A DNA stretch of 64,000 nucleotides from Streptomyces sp. Ag109_O5-10 (GCF_900105755.1 NZ_FNTQ01000001.1:4154001-4218000), one strand, 5' to 3'. Positions 1 through 8,540 are shown, counted from the stretch's first letter. Notes: generated from the letters alone by a model not told the origin. Numbers and translations: made by a program.

Positions 1-939
1 GCCGTAGGTGTTCTGGTCGTAGGCGTTCTGGTCGTAGTACGGCTGCTGCTGGTCGTAGTACGGCTGCTGCTGCCCGTACCCGTGCTGCTGCTGGGGCTGG
101 GGCTGCTGCCCGTACTGCTGCTGGGGTTGCTGCCCGTACTGCTGCTGGGGCTGCTGCCCGTACTGCTGCTGGGGCTGCTGCCCGTACTGCTGCGGGGTGT
201 ACGTCGGCTCGATGCGGCGGAGCTGCGTCGTCGCGTCGTCCATCACCGGAGGTGCCGGGTACTGCCGGACCGGCTCCGGCTCCGGCTGCTGGGCGGCGGC
301 CTTCTTGTCCTTCGCACGGGCCCGCAGGAACTCGATGACGATCGGGACCACCGAGACCAGGACGATCAGGATCAGGATCGCCTCGACGTTGTTCTTGACG
401 AAGTCGATCTTGCCGAGCCAGGAGCCGAGGAGGGTGACGCCCGCGCCCCACAGGACGCCGCCGATGACGTTGAACGTCAGGAACGAGCGGTAGGCCATGC
501 CGCTGACGCCGGCGATGATCGGCGTGAACGTGCGGATCACCGGCACGAAGCGGGCCAGGATCAGGGACTTGGGGCCGTGCTTCTCGAAGAACTCGTGCGC
601 CTTGGTGACGTTCTCCTGCTTGAAGATGCGGGAGTCCGGGCGGTTGAAGAGCGACGGGCCGACCTTCTTGCCGAACATGTAGCCCGCCTGGTCGCCGAGG
701 ATCGCGGCGAGGCAGATCAGCGCGATGGCGCCCCAGAGCGGGAAGTTGAGCTGGTTCGAGGTGATCAGCAGGCCGCAGGTGAAGAGGAGGGAGTCACCCG
801 GGAGGAAGAAGCCGATCAGGAGGCCGGACTCGGCGAAGACCACCAGGAGCAGGCCCCAGATGCCGAACGAGTCGAGAAGTTGGTTCGGATCCAGCCAGCT
901 CGGGCCGAGAGCGAGCGTCATCGCGGTTCCGGTCGTCAC
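1..939 (-). CDS. DedA family membrane protein (C-terminus cut by window edge)
   Basis: The reading frame runs off position 1. It begins at GTG 939 (MTTGTAMTLALGPSWLDP), with an internal ATG at 921 as the alternative. The first 210 residues follow the DedA/SNARE-associated family: an AESGLLIGFFLPGDSLL segment, a FMFGKK-like GYMFGKKVGPSLF stretch, HGPKSLILARFVPVIRT-like HGPKSLILARFVPVITTF, and several hydrophobic membrane segments. DedA proteins are polytopic inner-membrane proteins, some of which act in lipid (undecaprenyl-phosphate or phosphatidylethanolamine) transport; the substrate here cannot be told. The cytoplasmic tail is unusual: a Q/G/Y/P-rich low-complexity region with an 8-residue repeat (QQYGQQPQ), then PYYDQQQ-like units, continuing past the window edge. 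The gene is divergent from the YbjQ-like gene. Confidence 0.85.
   Translation of the reverse strand, partial: MTTGTAMTLALGPSWLDPNQLLDSFGIWGLLLVVFAESGLLIGFFLPGDSLLFTCGLLITSNQLNFPLWGAIALICLAAILGDQAGYMFGKKVGPSLFNRPDSRIFKQENVTKAHEFFEKHGPKSLILARFVPVIRTFTPIIAGVSGMAYRSFLTFNVIGGVLWGAGVTLLGSWLGKIDFVKNNVEAILILIVLVSVVPIVIEFLRARAKDKKAAAQQPEPEPVRQYPAPPVMDDATTQLRRIEPTYTPQQYGQQPQQQYGQQPQQQYGQQPQQQYGQQPQPQQQHGYGQQQPYYDQQQPYYDQNAYDQNTYG
112..199 (-). repeat. 24-bp in-frame tandem repeat in dedA tail
   Basis: Four copies of a 24-bp unit begin at 112, 136, 160 and 184 (+ strand GTACTGCTGCTGGGGCTGC...). They encode an 8-residue Gln/Tyr/Gly/Pro repeat in the tail of the DedA protein. Related shorter CAG-rich units continue to position 1. 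Copy number probably varies between strains. Confidence 0.85.
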
Positions 940-1065
940 GGTTTCCGGGCTCCTGAGGGGGAAGGCACATCGGGTTCCTTGTGCGGGCGCACAAAGCTAT
1001 CAACGTAAAGTGTCCGCCCCAGGTTCCACCGATGGAACCAGGGTGGCCTGTGCCCGGCCTGGGGA

Positions 1066-1443
1066 ATGGCTGTGGACATGGGTATCGAAGAGTACGGCGG
1101 CGGTCAGGGACCGCAGGCCGATGTGCTGGTCGTCACCACGAACGACGTTCCCGGGTACCGGGTGCGGGAGGTCGTCGGCGAGGTCTTCGGCCTGACCGTG
1201 CGCTCCCGGCACCTGGGCAGTCAGATCGGCGCCGGTCTGAAGTCGATGATCGGCGGCGAGCTGAAGGGGCTGACGAAGACGCTCGTCCAGACCCGCAACC
1301 AGGCCATGGAGCGGCTGATCGAGCAGGCACGCGCGCGTGGGGCCAACGCCGTGCTGGCCTTCCGGTTCGACGTGACCGAGGCGGCGGACACGGGGACCGA
1401 GGTCTGCGCGTACGGCACGGCCGTCGTCATCGACAGGGAGTAG
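1066..1443 (+). CDS. YbjQ-like heavy-metal-binding-domain protein
   Basis: A 125-residue protein. The core VVTTNDVPGYRVREVVGEVFG, then a GAGLKSMIGGELKGLTKTL stretch, then ARARGANAVLAFRFDV, is the pattern of the small YbjQ/UPF0145 family, which forms oligomeric rings; its function is poorly defined. The N-terminal 18 residues are weakly conserved, so ATG 1078 is a possible alternative start. A GGGGA sits immediately before ATG 1066, closer than ideal. The gene is divergent from dedA, with a 126-nt intergenic region between the two starts. Confidence 0.8.
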   Translation: MAVDMGIEEYGGGQGPQADVLVVTTNDVPGYRVREVVGEVFGLTVRSRHLGSQIGAGLKSMIGGELKGLTKTLVQTRNQAMERLIEQARARGANAVLAFRFDVTEAADTGTEVCAYGTAVVIDRE

Positions 1444-1479
1444 GGCCGGTGACCGGCAGGTGGTGAACCCGGGACCGGG

Positions 1480-2241
1480 TCAGGCCGGGTGCCGGGCCGC
1501 GTTCGCCTCGATCGCCTCCTTCAGGTGCTCGGCCAGCCCCGGGGCCATGGCGTCGTAGAAGGCCTTGAAGCGCTCGTCGGCGACGTACATGGCGGCGAGG
1601 CAGCGGTGCATCTCGGGCGGACAGTCGTAGAACCAGGCCGAGATGTGCCGGCGGTGCTCCTCCGCCATGTCCATGGCCCGTGCGCCGGCCGGCGGCTCGG
1701 CGGCGGTCACCAGGGCGGCGTAACGCGCGCTCCAGTCGTCGGCCTCGGCCTTCATGCGCTGCCAGTCGGCCTTGGTGTAGCGGGCCGCGCGGCGCTGGGA
1801 CTCGGCGTAGGCCTCGGTGCCGCCCCAGCGCTGCTCGGCCTCCTCGGCGTACTGCTCGGGGTCCTTGTCGCCGAATACCTCGAAGCGTTCCTCGGGGGTG
1901 AGGTCGATGCCCATCCTGCGTGCCTCCATGGCGTGCTCCACGGCCGCGGCCATCTGCTGCAGTTTCTCGATCCGGGCGGTCAGCAGGTCGTGCTGGCGGC
2001 GCAGCTGCGCGCGCGGGTCCGCGTCCGGGTCGTCGAGCAGGGCCGCGACCTCCTCGAGCGGGAAGCCGAGCTCCCGGTAGAACAGGATCTTCTGCAGCCG
2101 GTCGAGGTCGGCGTCGCCGTAGCGCCGGTGTCCGGCGGTGCTGCGCTCGCCCGGCACCAGCAGGCCGATCTCGTCGTAGTGGTGCAGGGTGCGCACGGTG
2201 ACGCCGGCGAACCCGGCGGCCTGTCCCACGGAGTAGTTCAC
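1480..2241 (-). CDS. tipA: TipA-type thiopeptide-responsive MerR regulator
   Basis: A 253-residue protein starting at GTG 2241, with AGGAG a few bases upstream. The N-terminal MerR helix-turn-helix reads VNYSVGQAAGFAGVTVRTLHH, followed by a coiled linker and a C-terminal TipAS antibiotic-recognition domain. Counting from GTG, Cys207 and Cys214 fall in the YDCPPEMHRC motif; Cys214 is the residue to which thiostrepton couples in S. lividans TipAL. The length also matches TipAL. Inferred role: cytoplasmic transcription activator of its own promoter and a multidrug/thiopeptide sensor. An internal start giving the TipAS domain alone is known in S. lividans; several in-frame Met codons here (for example MEARRMGIDL) could serve. 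The matching promoter lies directly upstream. Confidence 0.93.
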   Translation of the reverse strand: MNYSVGQAAGFAGVTVRTLHHYDEIGLLVPGERSTAGHRRYGDADLDRLQKILFYRELGFPLEEVAALLDDPDADPRAQLRRQHDLLTARIEKLQQMAAAVEHAMEARRMGIDLTPEERFEVFGDKDPEQYAEEAEQRWGGTEAYAESQRRAARYTKADWQRMKAEADDWSARYAALVTAAEPPAGARAMDMAEEHRRHISAWFYDCPPEMHRCLAAMYVADERFKAFYDAMAPGLAEHLKEAIEANAARHPA

Positions 2242-2262
2242 TTCCGCTCCTTTCCGTGCTCC

Positions 2263-2293
2263 ACCCTGGGTCCTCACGTCACGTGAGGTGCAA
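2263..2293 (-). promoter_or_regulatory. tipA promoter with MerR-type operator
   Basis: On the minus strand, TTGCAC (2293-2288) and CAGGGT (2268-2263) are separated by 19 bp, the overlong spacer typical of MerR-activated promoters. The spacer holds a 17-bp inverted repeat, CCTCACGT-C-ACGTGAGG (2272-2288, + strand). From memory, the S. lividans ptipA promoter has the same repeat and the same 19-bp spacing. Autoactivation by the tipA product is therefore likely. The operator also lies 75 bp upstream of the divergent ClC gene. Confidence 0.9.
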
Positions 2294-2362
2294 GCCCGTT
2301 CCGCAGCCCCCACCCGCGAAGTTCAGGATGTTGCGTCCCTTTCGCCCGCTTATCGTGAGCCC

Positions 2363-3649
2363 GTGGCCCAGGACATCGCGCGGCAGGCGCTCCCCACCCC
2401 GCCCTCGGCCCCCGCGCGTGCGCTGCTGCCGCTGATCCTGCCCGCTCTCGTCGTCGGCGTCGGCAGCAGCCTGCTGTTCCTGCTGGTGAGCTCGCTGGCC
2501 GAACGGCTGCAGCACGTGCTGTGGAACAACCTGCCGGACGCGCTGGGCATCGGACGGTACTCGGTGCCGTGGATGCTGGTGATGCTGACGGCCACCGGGA
2601 TCGCGGTGGGGCTGGTGGTGTGGCTGGTGCCGGGGCACGCGGGGCCGGATCCGGCCACCCTGGGCCTGGAGGCGGTGGCGCTGCCGCCGGCCGTGCTGCC
2701 GGGGCTGGTGCTGGCGACCGTGCTGATGCTGGCGGGCGGGCCGAGCCTCGGTCCGGAGAACCCGCTCATCGCCGTCAACGTCGGGCTCGCGCTGTGGCTT
2801 GGGCGGCTCGCGATGCCCCGGCTGCCCGGCTCGCTGTGGCCCGCGCTGGCCGACGCGGCGACGCTGGGCGCGCTGTTCGGGACGCCGGTGGCGGCGGCCC
2901 TGGTGATCTCCGAGGCGCTGGCCGGGAAGCCGCTGAAGGGGGCGCTGTGGGACAACCTCTTCGGGCCGCTGATGGCCGCGGGGGCGGGTTCGATGACGAC
3001 CGCCCTGGTGGCCCGTCCGACCCTGGACCTCGGTCTGCCCGCGCTCAGCCACCCGCGCTGGCCCGATCTGGTGGCGGCCCTGGTCATCGCGCCCGCGGCC
3101 GCGCTGCTCGGCATGTGCGCCGTCCATGCCTTCCCGTCCGTCCACGGCACCTTCCGGCGCCTCGGGCACCCCATGCTGGCGCTTCCGGTCGGCGGGATCG
3201 TGCTGGGCCTCCTGGGGGCGTTGGGCGGCCATCTGACGCTCTTCAAGGGGCTGGACGAGGTCGCGGAGCTGGCGAAGGACCCGGAGGGCTGGTCGGCCGG
3301 GCAGTTCGCGGTGATGGCGGTCGTCAAGCTGGCCGCGCTGCTGGTGGCCGCCACCTGCGGGTTCCGCGGTGGCCGGATCTTTCCGTCGGTGTTCATCGGC
3401 GCCGCCGTCGGGCTGTGCGCCCACGCACTGGTGCCCGCGGTCCAGCCCTCGGTGGGCGTGGCGGCGGGCGTGCTGGGCATGTTGTTGGCGATCACCCGGC
3501 AGGGCTGGGTGAGTCTGTTCACGGCCTCGGTGCTGGTGGCCTCGGCGAGCGTCGTCGCGCTGCTGTGCATCGCGTCGCTGCCCGCATGGCTGCTCGTGAC
3601 CGGGCGGCCGAGAATGCAGTTGCGGGCGGACGGCACGGCCCTGCGCTGA
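2363..3649 (+). CDS. ClC-family chloride channel or H+/Cl- antiporter
   Basis: A 428-residue polytopic membrane protein from GTG 2363; the frame stays open to 2288 but overlaps the tipA operator. ClC signatures are present in diverged form: GGPSLGPENPL replaces the GREGP selectivity loop and keeps the gating glutamate, VISEALAG keeps an acidic residue where the internal proton glutamate lies, and GFRGGRIFPSVFIGAAVG matches the GxFxP region. The two glutamates favour an H+/Cl- antiporter over a pure channel (inference). Glutamate decarboxylase follows 102 nt downstream on the same strand. In enteric bacteria ClC antiporters support decarboxylase-based acid resistance, so the pair may work together. 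Confidence 0.82.
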   Translation: MAQDIARQALPTPPSAPARALLPLILPALVVGVGSSLLFLLVSSLAERLQHVLWNNLPDALGIGRYSVPWMLVMLTATGIAVGLVVWLVPGHAGPDPATLGLEAVALPPAVLPGLVLATVLMLAGGPSLGPENPLIAVNVGLALWLGRLAMPRLPGSLWPALADAATLGALFGTPVAAALVISEALAGKPLKGALWDNLFGPLMAAGAGSMTTALVARPTLDLGLPALSHPRWPDLVAALVIAPAAALLGMCAVHAFPSVHGTFRRLGHPMLALPVGGIVLGLLGALGGHLTLFKGLDEVAELAKDPEGWSAGQFAVMAVVKLAALLVAATCGFRGGRIFPSVFIGAAVGLCAHALVPAVQPSVGVAAGVLGMLLAITRQGWVSLFTASVLVASASVVALLCIASLPAWLLVTGRPRMQLRADGTALR

Positions 3650-3685
3650 TCCCGGCGGGTACCCGCGCGCGCCGTTCACGTCCTT

Positions 3686-3727
3686 GTTGATACCGCCTAT
3701 ATAGCTGTTGACACCGCCCATATCGCT
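3686..3727. repeat. Two adjacent 21-bp imperfect direct repeats before gad
   Basis: 3686-3706 and 3707-3727 are two abutting 21-bp copies with 18 of 21 positions identical (GTTGAYACCGCC then YATATMGCT). They end 10 bp before the AGGAGG ribosome-binding site of the decarboxylase gene. The 21-bp period is two helical turns, as expected for a protein binding two sites on one DNA face. This is a candidate operator. Confidence 0.7.
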
Positions 3728-3751
3728 CAAGTCGCCCAGGAGGCACTCCGC

Positions 3752-5161
3752 ATGCCGTTGCACAAAGGTCCCCAGAAGCACCAAGAGCGACCCATGTCCG
3801 TCAACCCGTTCTTCGGCGAGGCGAACCCGGTGGCCGGCATGGTCGAGGCCCCGCCCACGCACCGGCTTCCGGACGGCCCGCTGCCGCCCTCGACCGCCTA
3901 CCAGCTGGTGCACGACGAGCTGATGCTGGACGGCAACGCCCGGCTGAATCTGGCCACTTTCGTCACCACCTGGATGGAGCCCCAGGCCGGGATCCTGATG
4001 GCGGAGTGCGACGACAAGAACATGATCGACAAGGACGAGTACCCGCGCACCGCCGAGTTGGAGCGGCGCTGTGTGGCCATGCTCGCCGACCTGTGGAACG
4101 CGCCGGATCCGGCGAACACCATCGGCTGTTCGACGACCGGCTCCAGCGAGGCCTGCATGCTGGCCGGGATGGCGCTCAAGCGGCGCTGGATGCAGCGCAA
4201 CAGCGACCGCTACCCGGGCAGCGCCCGGCCGAACCTGATCATGGGCATCAACGTCCAGGTCTGCTGGGAGAAGTTCTGCAACTTCTGGGAGGTGGAGCCG
4301 CGGTTCGTGCCCATGGAGGGCGACCGCTACCACCTGGACGCGCAGGCCGCCGCCGACCTCTGCGACGAGAACACCATCGGGGTCGTCGCGATCCTCGGCT
4401 CCACCTTCGACGGGTCCTACGAGCCGGTCGCCGACCTCTGCGCGGCGCTGGACGCCCTCCAGGAACGCACCGGGATCGACGTCCCGGTCCACGTGGACGG
4501 CGCGTCCGGCGCGATGGTCGCGCCCTTCCTGGACGAGGACCTGGTGTGGGACTTCCGGCTCCCGCGCGTGGCGTCGATCAACACCTCGGGGCACAAGTAC
4601 GGGCTGGTCTACCCGGGCGTCGGCTGGGCGCTGTGGCGGGACAAGGAGGCGCTGCCCGAGGAGCTGGTCTTCCGGGTCAACTACCTGGGCGGCGACATGC
4701 CCACCTTCGCCCTCAACTTCTCCCGTCCCGGTGCCCAGGTGGTCGCGCAGTACTACACCTTCCTGCGCCTGGGCCGGGACGGCTACCGCGCGGTGCAGCA
4801 GGCGTCCCGGGACGTGGCGACCGGGCTCGCCGAACGCATCGAGGCGCTCGGCGACTTCCGTCTCCTCACCCGGGGCGACGAACTGCCCGTGTTCGCCTTC
4901 ACGACGGCCGACCACGTGACCGCGTACGACGTCTTCGACGTGTCCCGGCGGCTGCGCGAGAACGGCTGGCTGGTGCCCGCGTACACCTTCCCGGCGAACC
5001 GGGAGGACCTGTCCGTGCTGCGGGTGGTGTGCCGCAACGGCTTCTCGAAGGACCTGGCGGACCTGTTCGTCGACGACCTGTCGCGGCAGCTGCCCGGCCT
5101 GCGCCGGCAGCCGCACCCGCTGACCCGCGACAAGGAGGCGGCCACCAGCTTCCACCACTGA
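3752..5161 (+). CDS. gad: Glutamate decarboxylase (PLP-dependent)
   Basis: A 469-residue protein, the usual GAD length. ATG 3752 is preceded by AGGAGG at 3738-3743 with 8 nt spacing; ATG 3794 (MSVNPFFG) is a weaker alternative. Group II PLP-decarboxylase hallmarks: CSTTGSSEACMLAG phosphate-binding loop, HVDGASGAMVAPF carrying the cofactor-binding Asp, and INTSGHKYGLVYPGVGW carrying the Schiff-base Lys. It converts glutamate to GABA and CO2, consuming a cytosolic proton. No glutamate/GABA antiporter gene is next to it, so whether it serves acid resistance or GABA metabolism is open. The ClC gene upstream supports the former. Confidence 0.93.
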   Translation: MPLHKGPQKHQERPMSVNPFFGEANPVAGMVEAPPTHRLPDGPLPPSTAYQLVHDELMLDGNARLNLATFVTTWMEPQAGILMAECDDKNMIDKDEYPRTAELERRCVAMLADLWNAPDPANTIGCSTTGSSEACMLAGMALKRRWMQRNSDRYPGSARPNLIMGINVQVCWEKFCNFWEVEPRFVPMEGDRYHLDAQAAADLCDENTIGVVAILGSTFDGSYEPVADLCAALDALQERTGIDVPVHVDGASGAMVAPFLDEDLVWDFRLPRVASINTSGHKYGLVYPGVGWALWRDKEALPEELVFRVNYLGGDMPTFALNFSRPGAQVVAQYYTFLRLGRDGYRAVQQASRDVATGLAERIEALGDFRLLTRGDELPVFAFTTADHVTAYDVFDVSRRLRENGWLVPAYTFPANREDLSVLRVVCRNGFSKDLADLFVDDLSRQLPGLRRQPHPLTRDKEAATSFHH

Positions 5162-5257
5162 GCGCACCGCGGGAGGGGCCGCGCCGCGCCGTCCGCCCTC
5201 TGCGGCGCCGTCGTGGCTGGTCGCGAGTTCCCGGCGGCCCCTTCGGGCGCCGGCAGC

Positions 5258-5797
5258 CTAGGAGCCCTGCTCCAGCGCCACCAGCTCGAAGGCGGTCTTC
5301 CCGTCCAGGGACTCGCGGATGATGTCGGCGTGGCCCGCGTGCCGGGCGGTCTCGCGGATCAGGTGGAGACAGACCCAGCGCATGGAGACCCGGCCCTCCG
5401 GCGGGAACCAGGGCTGCGGCGGGAGCGGGAAGGTGTCGTCGAGGCTGGGGACGGAGCGGATGAACTTCTCCGTCTCGGCCGCGACCTCCTCCCAGTACGC
5501 CAGCTGCGAGGCCACCGTCTCGTCGCCGACCAGCTGGAAGGTCTCGTGCCAGTTCGACTGGTCGCGCTGGATCGCCGCCGGCTCCTGCTTGGCCCGCGCG
5601 ATCCAGCTCTGCTCGACCTCGGCGCAGTGCTTGAACAGGCCCGCGAGGGACAGTTCGCTCGCGCTCGGCCTGCTCGCGGCCTGCTCGTCGGTCAGGCCGA
5701 GCAGCGCCCGGCGGATGCCGCCGCGCTGCTCCTCGATGAAGGAAAGCAGTGCTCCGCGCTCGTCGCCCTGTGCTTCCGCGGGAACGTGAGTGACCAT
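5258..5797 (-). CDS. DinB family protein (DUF664)
   Basis: A 179-residue protein beginning MVTHVPAEAQGDERG at ATG 5797, with a GGCGG-type site upstream. The four-helix DinB fold is suggested by LSLAGLFKHCAEVEQSW and, near the C-terminus, HLIRETARHAGHADIIRE. These place the first His and two later His where DinB proteins bind a divalent metal. DinB-like enzymes include mycothiol- and bacillithiol-dependent transferases; the substrate is unknown. The gene is transcribed alone, with the ALDH terminator just upstream. Confidence 0.85.
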   Translation of the reverse strand: MVTHVPAEAQGDERGALLSFIEEQRGGIRRALLGLTDEQAASRPSASELSLAGLFKHCAEVEQSWIARAKQEPAAIQRDQSNWHETFQLVGDETVASQLAYWEEVAAETEKFIRSVPSLDDTFPLPPQPWFPPEGRVSMRWVCLHLIRETARHAGHADIIRESLDGKTAFELVALEQGS

Positions 5798-5842
5798 GTC
5801 CGGCCGCCTTTCGGTGTGCTGTCCTGACCCGACCGAAACTAA

Positions 5843-5877
5843 GGGCCCCTTAGGACAGGTGGTGTCCTAAAGGGCCC
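5843..5877 (-). terminator. Hairpin terminator after the ALDH gene
   Basis: A 15-bp stem (5843-5857 with 5863-5877, one mismatch) with a 5-nt loop, GGGCCCCTTAGGACA on the left arm. It lies 20 nt past the ALDH stop codon and before the DinB start, so it separates two minus-strand units. No U-tract, as usual in Streptomyces. Confidence 0.8.
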
Positions 5878-5896
5878 GGGTGGCCGAATCCGTCGG

Positions 5897-7357
5897 CTAG
5901 AACGGGAAGCCGCTCCGGCCGTGCTGTACCGAGATCCACTTCAGGGTGGTGAAGGACTCGACGGTCGTCTCGCCGTTCAGGCGGCCGATCCCGGAGTGCT
6001 TCTCGCCGCCGAAGGGGACGACGGGCTCGTCGTGGACGGTGCCGTCGTTGACGTGGAACATCCCGGTGTCGATCTGCTTGGCGAAGGCCACGCCCCGTTC
6101 GACGTTCCCGGTGTGGACCGCGCCGCTGAGGCCGTAGGGGGTGTCGTTGACCAGGCGTACGGCCTCCTCCTCGCCGTCGAACGGGATGAGGAAGGCGACC
6201 GGGCCGAAGACCTCCTGGCGGAGCAGGTCGGAGTCGGCGGGGACGCCGGTGAGGACCGAGGGCTCGACCAGGTTGTCGGTGGTCGTGCCCCGCACCAGGG
6301 CGGTGGCGCCCTCGGCGACGGCCTGCTCGACGGTGGCCGAAATCGACTCCGCCTGCTGGGAGTTGATCAGCGGGCCGATGACGGTTTCCGGGTCGTTCGG
6401 GTCGCCGGCCTTGAGGGTCCTGACCTTGGCGACGAACTTCTCGGTGAACTCGTCCGCGATCGAGCGGTCGACCAGGACGCGGTTGGCCGCCATGCAGACC
6501 TGGCCCTGGTGGACGTACCGGCTGAAGACCGCCGCGTCGACCGCGTAGTCGATGTCGGCGTCGTCGAGGACCACGATGGCGCTGTTGCCGCCCAGTTCGA
6601 GCACCGAGCGCTTGAAGAGCGAGGCGCAGACGGTGGCCACGTGCCGGCCGACCTTGTCGGAGCCGGTGAAGGAGATGACCTTGGGGACCGGGTGCTCGAT
6701 GAAGGCGTCGCCGATCTCCGCGATGTCGGTGACCACGACGTTGAGCAGACCGCCGGGCAGGCCCGCGTCCTCGAAGAGCTTCGCGACCAGGGTGCCGCCG
6801 ACGATCGGGGTGTTCTGGTGCGGCTTGAGGACCACGGCGTTGCCGAGCGCGAGCGCCGGGGCGACCGACTTGATCGAGAGCAGGAAGGGGAAGTTGAAGG
6901 GACTGATCACGCCCACCACACCGACCGGTACCCGGTAGACGCGGTTCTCCTTGCCGTCCACCGGGGAGGGCAGGATCCTGCCCTCGGGGCGCAGCGCCCA
7001 CTGGATCGACTCGCGCAGGAACTCCTTGGCGAGGTGCAGCTCGAAGGCGGCCTTCAGGCGCGTGCCGCCGAGCTCGGCGATGATCGCCTCGGTGATCTCC
7101 GTCTCGCGCTCCTCGATCAGGCGCAGGGCCTTCTCGAACACGGCACGGCGGGCGTAGGGGTTGGTGGCGGCCCACTGCTTCTGGGCGCGCTCGGCGGCCC
7201 GGTAGGCCTGATCTATCTCCTCGACCGCGGCTATGGTGATCGACGCGAGCTTCTCGCCGTCGTACGGGTTGAAGTCGATGATGTCCCAGGAACCCGTCCC
7301 CGGGCGCCACTCACCGTCGATGTACTGCTGGGCCAGGTCAGTGAAGTACGACGACAT
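5897..7357 (-). CDS. Aldehyde dehydrogenase (aromatic/benzaldehyde type)
   Basis: A 486-residue NAD(P)+-dependent ALDH starting MSSYFTDLAQQYIDGEW at ATG 7357, with GGGGAT upstream. Family motifs: SPFNFPFLLSIKSVAPALALG (cofactor-binding Asn), FTGSDKVGRHV (Rossmann loop), VLELGGNSAIVVLDDAD (general-base Glu), HQGQVCMAANR (nucleophilic Cys), EVFGPVAFLIPF and the GGEKHSGIGRLNG end. PHQNTPIVGG and the Cys context resemble vanillin/benzaldehyde dehydrogenases, but the substrate is inference. A GTGAT-N6-ATCAC inverted repeat (7358-7373) abuts the start codon and could be an operator. No catabolic partner gene is adjacent. Confidence 0.92.
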   Translation of the reverse strand: MSSYFTDLAQQYIDGEWRPGTGSWDIIDFNPYDGEKLASITIAAVEEIDQAYRAAERAQKQWAATNPYARRAVFEKALRLIEERETEITEAIIAELGGTRLKAAFELHLAKEFLRESIQWALRPEGRILPSPVDGKENRVYRVPVGVVGVISPFNFPFLLSIKSVAPALALGNAVVLKPHQNTPIVGGTLVAKLFEDAGLPGGLLNVVVTDIAEIGDAFIEHPVPKVISFTGSDKVGRHVATVCASLFKRSVLELGGNSAIVVLDDADIDYAVDAAVFSRYVHQGQVCMAANRVLVDRSIADEFTEKFVAKVRTLKAGDPNDPETVIGPLINSQQAESISATVEQAVAEGATALVRGTTTDNLVEPSVLTGVPADSDLLRQEVFGPVAFLIPFDGEEEAVRLVNDTPYGLSGAVHTGNVERGVAFAKQIDTGMFHVNDGTVHDEPVVPFGGEKHSGIGRLNGETTVESFTTLKWISVQHGRSGFPF

Positions 7358-7485
7358 GTGATCCCCAAATCACTAGCAGCCATGATCAACATCACGGTCT
7401 GATCACACGTCATCGTACTTGCGTGACACGCCAGTTGGGGACGGAGAGCGAACTTCTGGGGAAAGCCTCGGGAGCGGGGGCCGGC

Positions 7486-8346
7486 CTAGGAGAGCTGGAG
7501 CAGCCCGCGCAGCAGGTCCCGGCTCTCGTCCGGTCCCGGGCTGTCCTGCTGGAGTTCCTTGAGCGCCTGCTCGTACTGGGCTACGTCCTCGCGCTTGTCG
7601 AGGTAGAGGGCGCTGGTGAGCTGCTCCAGGTAGACCACGTCGGACAGGTCCGACTCGGGGAAGCTCAGGATGGTGAACGAACCACCCTCCCCGGAGTGCC
7701 CGCCGAAGCTGAACGGCATGATCTGCAGCCGCACGTTGGGTCGTTCGGAGATCTCCACGAGGTGCTGGAGCTGGCCGCGCATCACCTCGCGGTCGCCGTA
7801 GGGTCGGCGCAGGGCGGCCTCGTCGAGGACGATGTGGAAGTCGGGGGCGTTTTCGGCCACCAGGTACTTCTGCCGCTCCAGGCGCAGCGTGACCCGCCGT
7901 TCGACGTCGGCCTCGCTCGCTCCCCTCATACCGCGCCGCACCACGGCGCGCGCGTACTCCTCGGTCTGGAGGAGGCCGTGGACGAACTGCACCTCGTAGG
8001 CACGGATGAGGTGGGCCGCGCCCTCCAGGCCGACATAGGTGGGGAACCAGGTCGGCAGGACGTCGGAGTAACTGTGCCACCAGCCGGCGACGTTGGCCTC
8101 CCGGGCGAGGGAGAGCAGCTGTTCGCGCTCGGCCTCGTCGGTGATGCCGTACAGCGTCAACAGGTCTTCCACGTCCCTGGTCTTGAAGCTCACCCGGCCC
8201 AGCTCCATGCGACTGATCTTCGACTCGGAGGCACGGATCGAGTACCCGGCGGCCTCACGAGTGATCCCCCGGGCCTCGCGCAGCCGCCTGAGTTGCGAGC
8301 CGAGCAGCATTCGCCGCACCACCGATCCGGGCTCTCCCGCGCTCAC
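7486..8346 (-). CDS. XRE-family regulator with DUF5753 domain (WhiJ-like)
   Basis: A 286-residue protein from GTG 8346, chosen because GGGGAGG lies about 8 nt upstream; a TTG at 8364 would place that site inside the gene. The N-terminal helix-turn-helix reads LGSQLRRLREARGITREAAGYSIRASESKISRMELGR. From about residue 95 follows DUF5753 (GWWHSYSDVLPTWFPTYVGLE, VQFVHGLLQTEEYARAV, LRPYGDREVMRGQL-like RRPYGDREVMRGQLQHL). Streptomyces genomes carry dozens of such WhiJ-type regulators beside DUF397 proteins and small ATP-binding proteins, as here. The regulator probably acts on the shared 30-bp motif found upstream of both neighbours. Confidence 0.9.
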   Translation of the reverse strand: MSAGEPGSVVRRMLLGSQLRRLREARGITREAAGYSIRASESKISRMELGRVSFKTRDVEDLLTLYGITDEAEREQLLSLAREANVAGWWHSYSDVLPTWFPTYVGLEGAAHLIRAYEVQFVHGLLQTEEYARAVVRRGMRGASEADVERRVTLRLERQKYLVAENAPDFHIVLDEAALRRPYGDREVMRGQLQHLVEISERPNVRLQIMPFSFGGHSGEGGSFTILSFPESDLSDVVYLEQLTSALYLDKREDVAQYEQALKELQQDSPGPDESRDLLRGLLQLS

Positions 8347-8540
8347 GTTCGCCAGCCTCCCCAACCGTCTTCAGGGCCCGCAGTCTGCCACTAAACCACT
8401 TCGAGCAGTACTCGTCCGGTTACGGAAACGGCAAGCGGCCAAAGTTTAAGCACAGGAACTTGCAAGCAGGTAGTAAGCCAAGGGCAGCAAGTTGGCGGAA
8501 AAAATGGCCAACAAGCGGTACGGGAGGGTCCAATTCGGTC

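Noticed and set aside
2279..5167. A 962-codon minus-strand frame across the ClC and decarboxylase genes
   Set aside because: Antisense shadow; both plus-strand genes have clear motifs and ribosome-binding sites.
7358..7373. GTGAT-N6-ATCAC before the aldehyde dehydrogenase as a GntR operator
   Set aside because: Only a 5-bp half-site and no regulator gene nearby; kept as a remark in the gene entry.
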